Shown here: one piece after another, positions 29,439 through 38,660 of the stretch
Layout of the letters: each line of letters opens with the position of its first letter
Numbering within the stretch: the stretch's first letter is position 1
Origin: Bacteroidia bacterium
Lineage (GTDB): Bacteria; Bacteroidota; Bacteroidia; CAIKAF01
Assembly: GCA_016742095.1 (NCBI GenBank)
Contig: JACVCJ010000018.1
Span: 19,675-83,674 of the forward strand
DNA length: 64,000 bases
Direction of reading: 5' to 3'
Notes under the pieces: model-generated
What the model was told of the DNA's origin: nothing
Database searches by the model: none
What the model saw: the letters and a program-made list of their open reading frames with translations, nothing else
Made by a program: the position numbers and the translations under genes

Positions 29439-29467
29439 TCTTTTTGTTATCTTCGTAACCTGAAGCA

Positions 29468-30046
29468 ATGACCCGTTACAGCAGTGATATAAGCGATGAA
29501 GAGCTCATGCAGAAAGCCTCGCAGGGCGACCGCCTGGCCTTTGCCGCTATTTATGACCGCTGGTCGGAACGCATCTTCCGTTTTTTCCGGAAAATGCTCT
29601 GGCAGAACGACGATGTGGCGGCGGACTTTACGCAGGACCTCTTCCTGAAGATCGCCGAAAAACCGGGCGCTTTCAACCCGCAGTACCGTTTTTCCACCTG
29701 GGTATATACCCTGGCCTCGAACATGTGCAAGAACGAGTACCGCAAGCAAAGCATACGGCACCACGTAAGCGCCGACGACAGCGGGGTAAGCCGCAGCGTG
29801 GCCGATACCGGCTACGAAAACCCCGAACGTACGGTAGACAGCGCTAATTTTGAACGTAAACTGCAGCAGACCCTCGGTACCCTGTCGGAAGAACACCGTA
29901 CCGTTTTTGTGCTGCGCTATAAAGAAGAACTCAGCCTGAAAGAAATAGCCGATGTGACGCAGGTCTCCGAAGGCACCGTGAAATCGCGCCTGTTCTATGC
30001 CATTAAAAAGATCAGTGAACAGGTAAAAGATTTCCAGTTTGATTGA
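29468..30046 (+). CDS. ECF RNA polymerase sigma factor
   Basis: 192 aa; sigma-70 r2 (FFRKMLWQNDDVAADFTQDLFLKI) and r4 (LRYKEELSLKEIADVTQVSEGTVKSRLFYAIKKI). Confidence 0.92.
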   Translation: MTRYSSDISDEELMQKASQGDRLAFAAIYDRWSERIFRFFRKMLWQNDDVAADFTQDLFLKIAEKPGAFNPQYRFSTWVYTLASNMCKNEYRKQSIRHHVSADDSGVSRSVADTGYENPERTVDSANFERKLQQTLGTLSEEHRTVFVLRYKEELSLKEIADVTQVSEGTVKSRLFYAIKKISEQVKDFQFD

Positions 30047-30081
30047 ACCAAAAAACCGGCCATGTGTAAATACGAATAACC

Positions 30082-31275
30082 GTGAATGAAGAACAGCATA
30101 TAGAACGTATCGAAGCCCTTCTCCGCAAAGGCTCCTTCGCACAGCTCAGTGCAGAAGACAAGGCCTTTATGCTGGAACAGGGCATCGATGAACAGGCGTT
30201 CCGTTTCCTGGCTCAGGGTATCGGGCCCGACCCGGAACCTGTTCCTGCGCTCCCGGAAGCCATGCGCGCGGCCGTGCTCAGCCATTTTGACGCACATGCC
30301 CCGCAGAGCACTTCTTCCAACGGATCTTCTTCCTCCGCTGCCGGAAAAACAGGCGGCTCTGCCCTGCGTATGCAGATCTTTAAGTACAGCGCCATAGCGG
30401 CCGTGTCCGTTGGCGCGGTGCTCAGTGTGTTCTTCCTGCTGAATTCCAATAAACAGAGCATGCATGAGGACGTAGCCGTGGTGCAGAAGCACGACAGCAT
30501 GCACACTTCGGAGGCCGCAAAAACAGCGCCTATGGTTCCGCCGTCACCCGCCGATACCCTGCGCAGCGCAAACGCCGCGGAGCTCAGCGTGGCCGGCTCC
30601 TATGCCGATGACGCCTACGCGGTACCTGAAGTATCTTACGGATACGGCGCCTCTGCTCCAGCCCCTGCGACAGAAGAACTGCCTTTTGAACAGGAACAGG
30701 CGGTCCGCGACGAAATAGTGAAGGAAGCCGAGAAAAAAACGGGGTCTGACCTGAACACCGACCTTAACGGGTACTATAAGACTTCCGCATCCAATACCAT
30801 TGTACAGGCAAATAAATTACAGCGCAGGGACAAAGAAGGTAAATGGAGCAGCAAGGGAACTAAAAACGAAGCTTACGACAACGATAAAGAAGAAGACGCC
30901 AAAGTGAAAAAGGAAAACCAGCAACTGGATGAAATAGTTGTTTCGCAGAGTAAAGGCCCCGGCAGAACTGCCATGCCGCAGTACCCGAGCATTGAAGAAG
31001 TGGCCAACACACGCTACCAGGGCGGCTACCCGGCCTTTGACAAGTTCCTGGCCGATAACCTGAAATTACCGGCGTACCGCAGTAACTATACGCAGATCGA
31101 GAATACCGTAGTGATGGAGATCGATATCAATAAAAACGGGATCATTTCGCGCAGGGCGCTGGTATCCTCACCCGACACGCAGCTTACCCGCGAGGTAAAC
31201 CTGGTGCTGGATAAAATTCCGCCCTTTACCAAAGGCAGGAACGTAACCGTACAGATCCCCTTCCGCTTCCGTTAG
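30082..31275 (+). CDS. anti-sigma-like single-TM protein with TonB C-terminal domain
   Basis: 397 aa (GTG start); N-terminal cytosolic region, TM YSAIAAVSVGAVLSVFFLL, LDEIVVSQSKG, C-terminal VVMEIDINKNGIISRRALVSSPDTQLTREVNLVLDKIPPFTKGRNVTVQIPFRFR. Confidence 0.7.
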   Translation: MNEEQHIERIEALLRKGSFAQLSAEDKAFMLEQGIDEQAFRFLAQGIGPDPEPVPALPEAMRAAVLSHFDAHAPQSTSSNGSSSSAAGKTGGSALRMQIFKYSAIAAVSVGAVLSVFFLLNSNKQSMHEDVAVVQKHDSMHTSEAAKTAPMVPPSPADTLRSANAAELSVAGSYADDAYAVPEVSYGYGASAPAPATEELPFEQEQAVRDEIVKEAEKKTGSDLNTDLNGYYKTSASNTIVQANKLQRRDKEGKWSSKGTKNEAYDNDKEEDAKVKKENQQLDEIVVSQSKGPGRTAMPQYPSIEEVANTRYQGGYPAFDKFLADNLKLPAYRSNYTQIENTVVMEIDINKNGIISRRALVSSPDTQLTREVNLVLDKIPPFTKGRNVTVQIPFRFR

Positions 31276-32699
31276 GGATGGGCCGCGTACATACGCGCGT
31301 AAAAGGACGAAAGCACTTCTTTCATCACCACATCGGGCAGTACGTTCAGTATGCGGTTTATATTGGCCATGCGTTTGGGCAGGGTATTCATGTCTACGCC
31401 CAGGCGGCTCATGATGCGGTACAGCACTTCTTCGGAATATCCGCCGGCCGATTCTTCCGCCACGATCTTTTCCACCTCGGGATATACGCCGCTGCGCACT
31501 TTCTGCACGCAATAGACCAGGTCGTGCAGGAACTCCTCTTCCACCCCGGTATGCGAACGGTTTATGGTAAGGTGTATATTGGCCGGACAGGCATCGGAAG
31601 CCAGCTGTAACTGCACTTTCCAGCCCAGTTCATCCAGTTCGTCGTTCAGTTCAAAGATGTTCACGTCGCTTTCCGTCACAAAATCGAGCAGGCTGGCTTC
31701 GGGATCGCTCACGATACGCAGCCCGGGAATGGCTTCGATACCGGCGCGTATCTTACGTACGGTGTGCATGGTTTCCCGGGCCAGGCGGGCATAGCCGTCT
31801 TCGCCGTAATAATTGAGTACGGCCCAGGCTCCGGCGGTAGGTCCGCCCGTTTTACTGCTGAGCATGGTGGGGTTCACAATGCTGTAGCCCGTCCAGTCGG
31901 TACACACAAAATACTGGTATTTACGGTGGGCATGGTTGCGGTGCATGAGCACGCTGCAGCCTTTGGCGGCATAACCATATTTGTGCAGGTCCAGCGATAT
32001 GGACGTTACACCCGGCACACTGAAGTCCCAGGGGCGTACCTGCATGCCTGCCAGGCGCATACCGGCCAGCATCAGTCCGCCGATGCAGGAATCCACATGC
32101 AGCGGAATATTTTTTTCGAGGGCCAGCAGACCCAGTTCTTCTATGGGATCGATCACCCCGAACGCGTAGGACGGCGCCGAGGCTACCAGCAGAACGGTAT
32201 TGGGCGTAACGGCACGGCGCATGGCCTCCACATCGGCACGCATATCGGCACGCACCGGCACGGTAACCGCTTTTACATTAAAATAGGAACAGGCCTTGTA
32301 AAACGAGGAATGCACGGTGTAGGGCAGGATGATCTCCGGCTCGGTGATACCTTTTTCGGCACGGGCGCGGTCGCGGGCCGTTTTTACACTCAGCAGCAGA
32401 CTTTCGGTGCCCCCGGTGGTAAGGTGACCTACGGTTTCGGCATCGCCCTGCAGCATGGTACGCAGAAAATCCATGATATCGTTCTCCATATGCATCAGCG
32501 AAGGAAAGGCGGTGGGATCGAGCCCGTTCTCGCTGAGGTATTCGGTATATGCCTTCTTGATGAGCTGTTCCACTTCGGGCTCGGCCGGGTACACATAGCT
32601 GAAAAGGCGTCCGCTGCGCCAGTTGATATCGTTCTCGCGGAGCGTTTGTAAACGGTTTAAGATGTTCTGTGCAGATTGTCCTGTTTTAGGGATAGCCAT
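31272..32699 (-). CDS. PLP-dependent decarboxylase/aminotransferase class V-like, sphingosine-1-phosphate lyase-like
   Basis: 475 aa; GHLTTGGTESLLLSVKTARD, HVDSCIGGLML, SISLDLHKYGYAAKGCSVLMHR (PLP Lys). Confidence 0.8.
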   Translation of the reverse strand: MAIPKTGQSAQNILNRLQTLRENDINWRSGRLFSYVYPAEPEVEQLIKKAYTEYLSENGLDPTAFPSLMHMENDIMDFLRTMLQGDAETVGHLTTGGTESLLLSVKTARDRARAEKGITEPEIILPYTVHSSFYKACSYFNVKAVTVPVRADMRADVEAMRRAVTPNTVLLVASAPSYAFGVIDPIEELGLLALEKNIPLHVDSCIGGLMLAGMRLAGMQVRPWDFSVPGVTSISLDLHKYGYAAKGCSVLMHRNHAHRKYQYFVCTDWTGYSIVNPTMLSSKTGGPTAGAWAVLNYYGEDGYARLARETMHTVRKIRAGIEAIPGLRIVSDPEASLLDFVTESDVNIFELNDELDELGWKVQLQLASDACPANIHLTINRSHTGVEEEFLHDLVYCVQKVRSGVYPEVEKIVAEESAGGYSEEVLYRIMSRLGVDMNTLPKRMANINRILNVLPDVVMKEVLSSFYARMYAAHP

Positions 32700-32754
32700 T
32701 GTTTTGTTACGGAAAATATTGATTACGAAATACGCAGAGGAACAATTGCAGGAG

Positions 32755-34584
32755 TTATATACTGAATTTTTCGGGCAGGGTATGCGTTCTGCCTTTATTC
32801 TGTTCTTTCAGGTACACCATCAGCGGCTCAAAATAATCGAGCATCGGTTTGGCGGAAATACCGCTTCCCAGGTGCTTTTTCATGTCTTCGCGCCAGTCTA
32901 CGGTAGCTCCCGTCTTCATCACGTCCGACAGGAATTTGCCCACCTCTTTGTTACCGTAGTAATTGGTATTGTGCGGGTCCTGTTTCAGGATGTTGCGGGC
33001 GATGTGATCGTGGAACTGGAACAACAGCACGCCGGAAAGAGCATAATCGTAATACTGTGCCGGATCGTCGTTGATATGCGTTTTGGTAGCGGCATCGCAG
33101 TACTCTTCGCCACGGGCCGAAGGCGGTACAATACCCTGACATTTTTCAACGATCTCCCACCAGCGTTTATTGTACTGATCCGCAGGTAAATTTTTGGCGT
33201 ACAGTTCGTGCTCAAATTCCGTCATGGTACCGGCCGCCCAGGGCAGCAGCACCACGTAGTTCAGCGCTTCTTTCAGCAGTACGCGGGTTTCGTCGGTCTG
33301 TGCATCGGCAGGCACCAGTTTGTATTGCTGCAGGAAGGGCTTCTGCATGGAGGCCAGCCCGATCATGGTACCGAAGGCCTCGTGGTAGGCCCGGTTGGCG
33401 CCGTTACGCAGCACCAGGGGTACCTCGGGGTTCGAGTAGCTCATGTAGTAATAGATATGCCCCAGCTCGTGCAGGGTGGTCTCCCACCATTCCGAATTGG
33501 GTTCCACGCTCATGAGCGAGCGGATGTCCTTATCATAATCCATGTGCCAGGCCGAGGCATGCGTGTTCTTTTTATAAGCGGCGCCGGCCGGCAGCGGGTA
33601 CAGGTCTGACTTTTCGTAGAAAGAGGCGGGTAGTTTCGGGAAGCCCAGGCTTACGTAGAACGCTTCGCCCTGTTCCACGATCCATTCCGGTTTTTTCGTC
33701 TTCAGCGAATCGTCGGCATTCAGGCCTTCTACCTGCACCAGGGCCGTCCAGTCCTGGCCCCAGCGGTTGGGCAGCCAGTGGGCGGGCAGCATCTGCGGCA
33801 CGGGTTGTTTGTATTTTTCAGCCAGGGTATAACGCGCCCAGGTATGCAGTTCGCGGTACAGCGGCCATACTTCGCCGACCAGCTGGCGGCAGAGATCGGT
33901 CATTTCCCGGGAGCTCATGCCGTAATCCGACACCTGGTATTCGAAATAATCCTTGTAATCGAGGGCCTGTACGGTACGGTTCCGCAGCGACTGCAGTTCC
34001 ACCAGGCCGGGTTTCAGGCTTTTGCCCACTTCCTTGCTGGCATTCCATACGGCCAGGCGTTTTTTCACGTCCGTTTCGGTACGCAGGGCCTCGTCGATCC
34101 CGTTCGGCGTAATTTCCTTACCGTTGAGCATAAAACGATACCCGAACAGGGCCTTGGTCTGGCGGTTCTGCGCATCGATGCGCTCCTTTACCAGTTCCCC
34201 GGCCGTTTCAGGATTATTGCCGGCCATATACAGGATGGCATTCAGCTGCCGAACCTGCAATGGGGTCAGCTGCTCTTTTTCTTTCAGGAAACCCCGCACT
34301 TTTTCAATGACCTCTGCATTGCCCGTAAATTTCGAGTACGCCTCATCCGCGGCCGCCGCTTCCTTTTCGGTAAGCGTATCGCCCTCCACAATACGTGTGT
34401 TCAGCTTCCACTGGGCCTCCGAAGAAGCCGTTACGTAGCGCTGCCAGTCGGTATTGTACGTATCGAGCCAGGTCTGTACTTCCTTCTGCTTTTCCATATT
34501 GCCACCGTTTCCGGAATCATTTTTTGGACCTTTACAGGCTGCCAGTAAAAAAAGGCAGGCCGCGGCCAGGGTAATTTTTTTCAT
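32755..34584 (-). CDS. M2 family (ACE-like) peptidyl-dipeptidase lipoprotein
   Basis: Likely start MKKITLAAACLFLLAACKG (34584), lipobox LLAAC; TTLHELGHIYYYMSYSN and NRAYHEAFGTMIGLAS zinc site. Confidence 0.88.
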   Translation of the reverse strand: MKKITLAAACLFLLAACKGPKNDSGNGGNMEKQKEVQTWLDTYNTDWQRYVTASSEAQWKLNTRIVEGDTLTEKEAAAADEAYSKFTGNAEVIEKVRGFLKEKEQLTPLQVRQLNAILYMAGNNPETAGELVKERIDAQNRQTKALFGYRFMLNGKEITPNGIDEALRTETDVKKRLAVWNASKEVGKSLKPGLVELQSLRNRTVQALDYKDYFEYQVSDYGMSSREMTDLCRQLVGEVWPLYRELHTWARYTLAEKYKQPVPQMLPAHWLPNRWGQDWTALVQVEGLNADDSLKTKKPEWIVEQGEAFYVSLGFPKLPASFYEKSDLYPLPAGAAYKKNTHASAWHMDYDKDIRSLMSVEPNSEWWETTLHELGHIYYYMSYSNPEVPLVLRNGANRAYHEAFGTMIGLASMQKPFLQQYKLVPADAQTDETRVLLKEALNYVVLLPWAAGTMTEFEHELYAKNLPADQYNKRWWEIVEKCQGIVPPSARGEEYCDAATKTHINDDPAQYYDYALSGVLLFQFHDHIARNILKQDPHNTNYYGNKEVGKFLSDVMKTGATVDWREDMKKHLGSGISAKPMLDYFEPLMVYLKEQNKGRTHTLPEKFSI

Positions 34585-34666
34585 GAGTTGCAGGTTACGT
34601 TGTTTCCCACGAAGATAGAAGAAAAATAGGGTTTTACATAGCCATTGAGCGCATTCCTTTATATTT

Positions 34667-35905
34667 ATGCCGATGAAACTGCTGATCAGCCTCCCCGTTT
34701 TTTGTATCTCCGTACTTACTGCCTGTGCGCAAACCCTGCTCAGCGAAAAAGTGACCGCAGACGCACATGCTTCCTTTGAACCACGGGCCATGGCGCTGCA
34801 CAACAACGGCAACGTGTACGTAACCGGCCGTTATGAAACCAGCGTGGGTTACTATACCAGGCGCAACGGCGTTACGGTAGTGGCCGATACCAGCCTGCCC
34901 TACGGTACGCGTATGTTCGTGATGCGGCTCGATTCCACGGGTAAAATGCAGCAGCGTATATACCTGCCCGCCCTGGAAGGACTCGATATACGCATTACCC
35001 GCAGCGGCGATATACTGGCCTGCGGATTCCTGAACGGTTACCGCGAAGAAAATTACGAAGGCGACCGCACCCAGGGCGTTTTTGCGGCCCTGCTGAACCC
35101 GCAGCTGGAACTGATCTGGAAACGGCTCTATCCCCTGCCCTATAATTCCACCCCGCGAAAGATCGTGGAAGCGGCCGACGGAAACATTTTAATTCTGGCA
35201 AATGCCCAGGTAAAAGCACAGCCCAACAGCTTCGGACAGAACGACCTGATGGCTACCCGTTGTATACTGACCGATGCACAGGGCAAACTACGGAAAGACT
35301 CCCTGATGTATGCACCGGTATACCAGGTGCCGCACAGTCTGTACCCTTACGATGCCTGCCCGGCCGACAGCGGTTTTATGCTGCTGGGCCAGTACCAGTA
35401 CCCGGGCGCAGGCGAGGTACTGCTCGTGAGTGATCTGGACTCCGAACTGAAGGCGCGCCGCGGGGCAAATGTTGTATATTACAAAGAGAACAGCACTGAC
35501 CGGGAGAATGTGATCGCCGGACATATGTGCATAAACCAGGGCCGGATCTTTGTAGCCGGACTGAGCCAGTTTGCCGAACAGAAGTTCTTTGTACGGGCCC
35601 TGAACCCCAAAAAGCTGGACTCGGTGTTTACACAGCGTATGCCCGGCAAAATACTGGAAATGCCCATCATTTGTGCCCTGCCGGATGGCGGTGTGGTCGT
35701 GTTCAGCCGGAACGACCAGAAAAAGCCCCTGCTGCATTTCATAACTGCAGAAGGAAAAATGCATACCCTGACCCTCAGCAGCAGCCAGCACAGTATTAAA
35801 GATCCGCAGGCAGCCGCCGTGCGTGGCAATACCCTATACATCCTTGCTGAAATACACAGGGGCGAGGAAGACGGCGTATACCTGGCGCGCTTACGCTTAA
35901 AATAA
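34667..35905 (+). CDS. secreted hypothetical protein (repetitive beta-propeller-like)
   Basis: 412 aa with signal peptide; repeated NGNVYVTGRYE / GDILACGFLNG / DSGFMLLGQY segments. Confidence 0.6.
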   Translation: MPMKLLISLPVFCISVLTACAQTLLSEKVTADAHASFEPRAMALHNNGNVYVTGRYETSVGYYTRRNGVTVVADTSLPYGTRMFVMRLDSTGKMQQRIYLPALEGLDIRITRSGDILACGFLNGYREENYEGDRTQGVFAALLNPQLELIWKRLYPLPYNSTPRKIVEAADGNILILANAQVKAQPNSFGQNDLMATRCILTDAQGKLRKDSLMYAPVYQVPHSLYPYDACPADSGFMLLGQYQYPGAGEVLLVSDLDSELKARRGANVVYYKENSTDRENVIAGHMCINQGRIFVAGLSQFAEQKFFVRALNPKKLDSVFTQRMPGKILEMPIICALPDGGVVVFSRNDQKKPLLHFITAEGKMHTLTLSSSQHSIKDPQAAAVRGNTLYILAEIHRGEEDGVYLARLRLK

Positions 35906-36814
35906 GGTGTTGTTACGGATAAGTCCGGGGCGTTTCAGTTGCAGGCCACATACGGTATTTACGCGTTCCACCAGGTAATCGGTGAGTTCGGGCGAGTCTT
36001 TTTCATCGTGCTGATGCATGAAGAAGTACACCTTGTGTATGCCGCGTTCTATCCAGTCGTTGAGACGGTCCACCCAGGCATCGATGCGCTCATAATCCGT
36101 TTTATGCAGGTTATTCCCTACAAAACGTACAAAGGTTTCGGGGATGGTCAGTTCCATATGCGCACAGTCGCGGCGGCCCGAGGTATCGGTGATCACGGCG
36201 CCCACAGAAAGCTCTGCCAGGATATTAAAAAGTTCGCGCCGCAGCTCTTCATCGGCAAACCAGGACGGATGCCGCAGTTCCAGGAAAAAACGTATATCCT
36301 TCGGCAAGGATCGCAGGTAGGTATAAAGCTGCTCTTTACGTGCCGGTGCATACTTTTCGCTCAGCTGCAGGAAAACGGGGCCCAGCGTGGGACCAAAAGC
36401 CTGTATCCCGGCCAGGAAGGCATCGGTAAGGCGGCGGGCCTGTTCCCCGGAAAGATCGCTGTAATGACTGATGACCTGGGGCACTTTGGGACAGAACTTA
36501 AAGTCACGCCCGGCAGCTTTCTCTGCCCAGCGGCCAATGACCTGCTCCGGGTAGATCTGGTAATGCGTGGCATTGAGTTCGATGCAGTTAAAATGCCGCA
36601 CGTAATGGTCCAGGAACGCACTTTCTTTGGTACCCTGCGGATACAATTTGCCGATCCAGTCCTTGCGCCCCCATTTGGCACAGCCGATGTATACCTCCAG
36701 GTCTGCATGGCGCTTTCCCTTCAGTACTTCCTTTACCAGGGGGCCGTCCGGGGCCAGTGTAAAATCCGTTTTCTCAATATCCCGTTCCTCTATTTTGCCG
36801 AAATCCATATTCAA
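35897..36814 (-). CDS. DUF72 domain-containing protein
   Basis: 305 aa; VYIGCAKWGRKDWIGKLYPQGTKESAFLDHYVRHFNCIELNATHYQIYP...YFFMHQHDE. Confidence 0.85.
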   Translation of the reverse strand: MNMDFGKIEERDIEKTDFTLAPDGPLVKEVLKGKRHADLEVYIGCAKWGRKDWIGKLYPQGTKESAFLDHYVRHFNCIELNATHYQIYPEQVIGRWAEKAAGRDFKFCPKVPQVISHYSDLSGEQARRLTDAFLAGIQAFGPTLGPVFLQLSEKYAPARKEQLYTYLRSLPKDIRFFLELRHPSWFADEELRRELFNILAELSVGAVITDTSGRRDCAHMELTIPETFVRFVGNNLHKTDYERIDAWVDRLNDWIERGIHKVYFFMHQHDEKDSPELTDYLVERVNTVCGLQLKRPGLIRNNTLF

Positions 36815-36914
36815 AAATACGTATTTCCGTTCATCTTCGGAGCTTCTATTGTTACGTAAAACAATACACGACGGCCCTACAGGTTAACGGACACGCGTGG
36901 GAACAGCGCTCCGG

Positions 36915-37517
36915 TCAGGCTTCCACCGGGGCAAAGACCGAGGCCAGGTGTGCCAGGTATTCTTTCCGGTAGGCTTCTACCCGTTCCGGAGTAGCATTTT
37001 TTTCCATATCGTGAAAATGGAATCCCGGCAGTTTTTCCATACCGGTAAAGGCGTTCATACGGTGAAAACCAAACATTACCCCATCGTCTACGGAAGTTTC
37101 CAGGAAGAATTCACCCGGCAGCGTAAATGCTGTGGCCGGGGCATTCCAGCTGGTGGTGAGCATGTATTTGCGGCCCTGCATCATACCGCCCGTGCCGTAA
37201 TTGATGTCCGGATTGCTGCGACTGCGGCCGTCGCTGCGGTAAATGCCCTTCTGATGGCCGGCGGTGAACACCTCGTCGAGGTATTGTTTAAAACGGAACG
37301 GCAGCTGGAACCACTACACCGGCGTATGATATATAATGACGTCGGCCCACACGAACTTTTCCGCTTCCTCATCCGCGTCCCATTCGTCATTGATATCCGT
37401 AATACGCAGTTCAGCATCTGTAAAAAAGCCCGCTGTCCATTCTGTGATCGTTTTATTGAATGTTCCGCCTGAATGCGCGAATTTCTGTCCTCCGTTAATA
37501 AGCAGTATTTTTCTCAT
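36915..37517 (-). pseudogene. NAD(P)H dehydrogenase, flavodoxin fold (MdaB-like quinone reductase), interrupted by in-frame TAG
   Basis: MRKILLINGGQKFAHSGGTFNKT...FVWADVIIYHTPV*WFQLPFRFKQYLDEVFTAGHQKGIY... One frame is open on both sides of TAG (37314-37316); 201 codons in total. Confidence 0.8.
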
Positions 37518-37609
37518 TGTTATGCATTTGCCGGGATCTGTTGCCCGGTCTTTTGTTTGACGGTACAAAATTAGGGCAGCCAAATTCATCATCAAAATAA
37601 TTTAAATTG

Positions 37610-37617
37610 TACATTTG
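37610..37617 (+). promoter_or_regulatory. putative -7 element of lysR gene
   Basis: TACATTTG. Confidence 0.4.
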
Positions 37618-37638
37618 TATTATAAAAGTGATGATTTT

Positions 37639-38541
37639 ATGATCCTCAACCTGGAATGGCTGCGCACCTTTAAAGCGATCTACGAAGCAGGCACGCTCAC
37701 CGGCGCGGCCCAGGCCCTGTATATATCCCAGCCCGGCGTAAGCCTGCACCTGGGTTCACTGGAAGCCTATACCGGCTATAAACTGTTCGACCGTTCCGCG
37801 CGTAAAATGGTGCCCACGGAACGGGCCAAAGTGCTGTACAATTTTATCCTGGAACCCCTGGGCAAACTGGAAACGGCCGAGCAGCTGTTTCACCGCAGTT
37901 CCCGTACAGACCGGGCCACCATCAGTATCGGCATGTGTTTTGAGACCTTTCAGTTCACGCTGGAACAGCACATTTCGCAGCTGCCCTTCAATGTGATCAT
38001 TAAATTCGGCGAATACCCCGAAATGCAGCAGGACCTGGACAAAGGCCTGCTCGACCTGATCATAACCCCGCAGAAAGGCAACCAGAAGAACCTGGAATAC
38101 CAGCCTTTTTCCAGTGAAAAGATCGTACTCATCAGCGGCGGCAGAACGGATACCCGCAACCTGGAAAAACTGCTGAAAAAGGGTGCTACAGACGAGGCGC
38201 GCGCATGGCTGAAACAGCAGATCTGGTACAGTACGGCCGGCGATATGGAGAACCTGAAAAAGTTCTGGAAAACGAACTTTGGCGAACATCCTGATTTTAA
38301 GCCCAATTACATCGTGCCCAATATCTGCTCCATTGTACGCTGCCTGAGCGATGCGGAGGGTTTTGCCATTGTGCCCGATTTTCTCTGCCGCAGTGAGCTG
38401 GAGAACGGCAAAATAAAACAGGTGTGGGAAGGCAGTAACCCTATCGGGAACACCCTGTATTTCGGTACCCGCAAAAAGACCATGTATGCCCCGGAGATCG
38501 GCCGCATAAAGCAGATCTTTGAACAGGGCCCCTTAGCCTGA
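37639..38541 (+). CDS. LysR family transcriptional regulator
   Basis: MILNLEWLRTFKAIYEAGTLTGAAQALYISQPGVSLHLGSLEAYTGYKLFDRS; divergent from the MdaB-like gene. Confidence 0.9.
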   Translation: MILNLEWLRTFKAIYEAGTLTGAAQALYISQPGVSLHLGSLEAYTGYKLFDRSARKMVPTERAKVLYNFILEPLGKLETAEQLFHRSSRTDRATISIGMCFETFQFTLEQHISQLPFNVIIKFGEYPEMQQDLDKGLLDLIITPQKGNQKNLEYQPFSSEKIVLISGGRTDTRNLEKLLKKGATDEARAWLKQQIWYSTAGDMENLKKFWKTNFGEHPDFKPNYIVPNICSIVRCLSDAEGFAIVPDFLCRSELENGKIKQVWEGSNPIGNTLYFGTRKKTMYAPEIGRIKQIFEQGPLA

Positions 38542-38549
38542 ACAAAAAT

Positions 38550-38586
38550 TGTTTGAATTTCGCAAGTATGTGTTTGATTCGCGTAA
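38550..38586 (+). promoter_or_regulatory. AraC-type operator A (direct repeat, 21-bp period)
   Basis: tGTTTGAatttcgCAAgtatgtGTTTGAttcgcGTAA; followed 22 bp later by TACATTTG (38609-38616). Confidence 0.65.
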
Positions 38587-38660
38587 ATACCGGCCGGAGG
38601 ATACATCCTACATTTGTATCCCTGTAACAATGCCGTTACAGCACACAGAATATACACAAT

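Noticed and set aside
37555-37570. Third AraC half-site GTTTGAcggtaCAA
   Set aside because: CAA is one base out of register and the second GTTTGA at +21 is missing.
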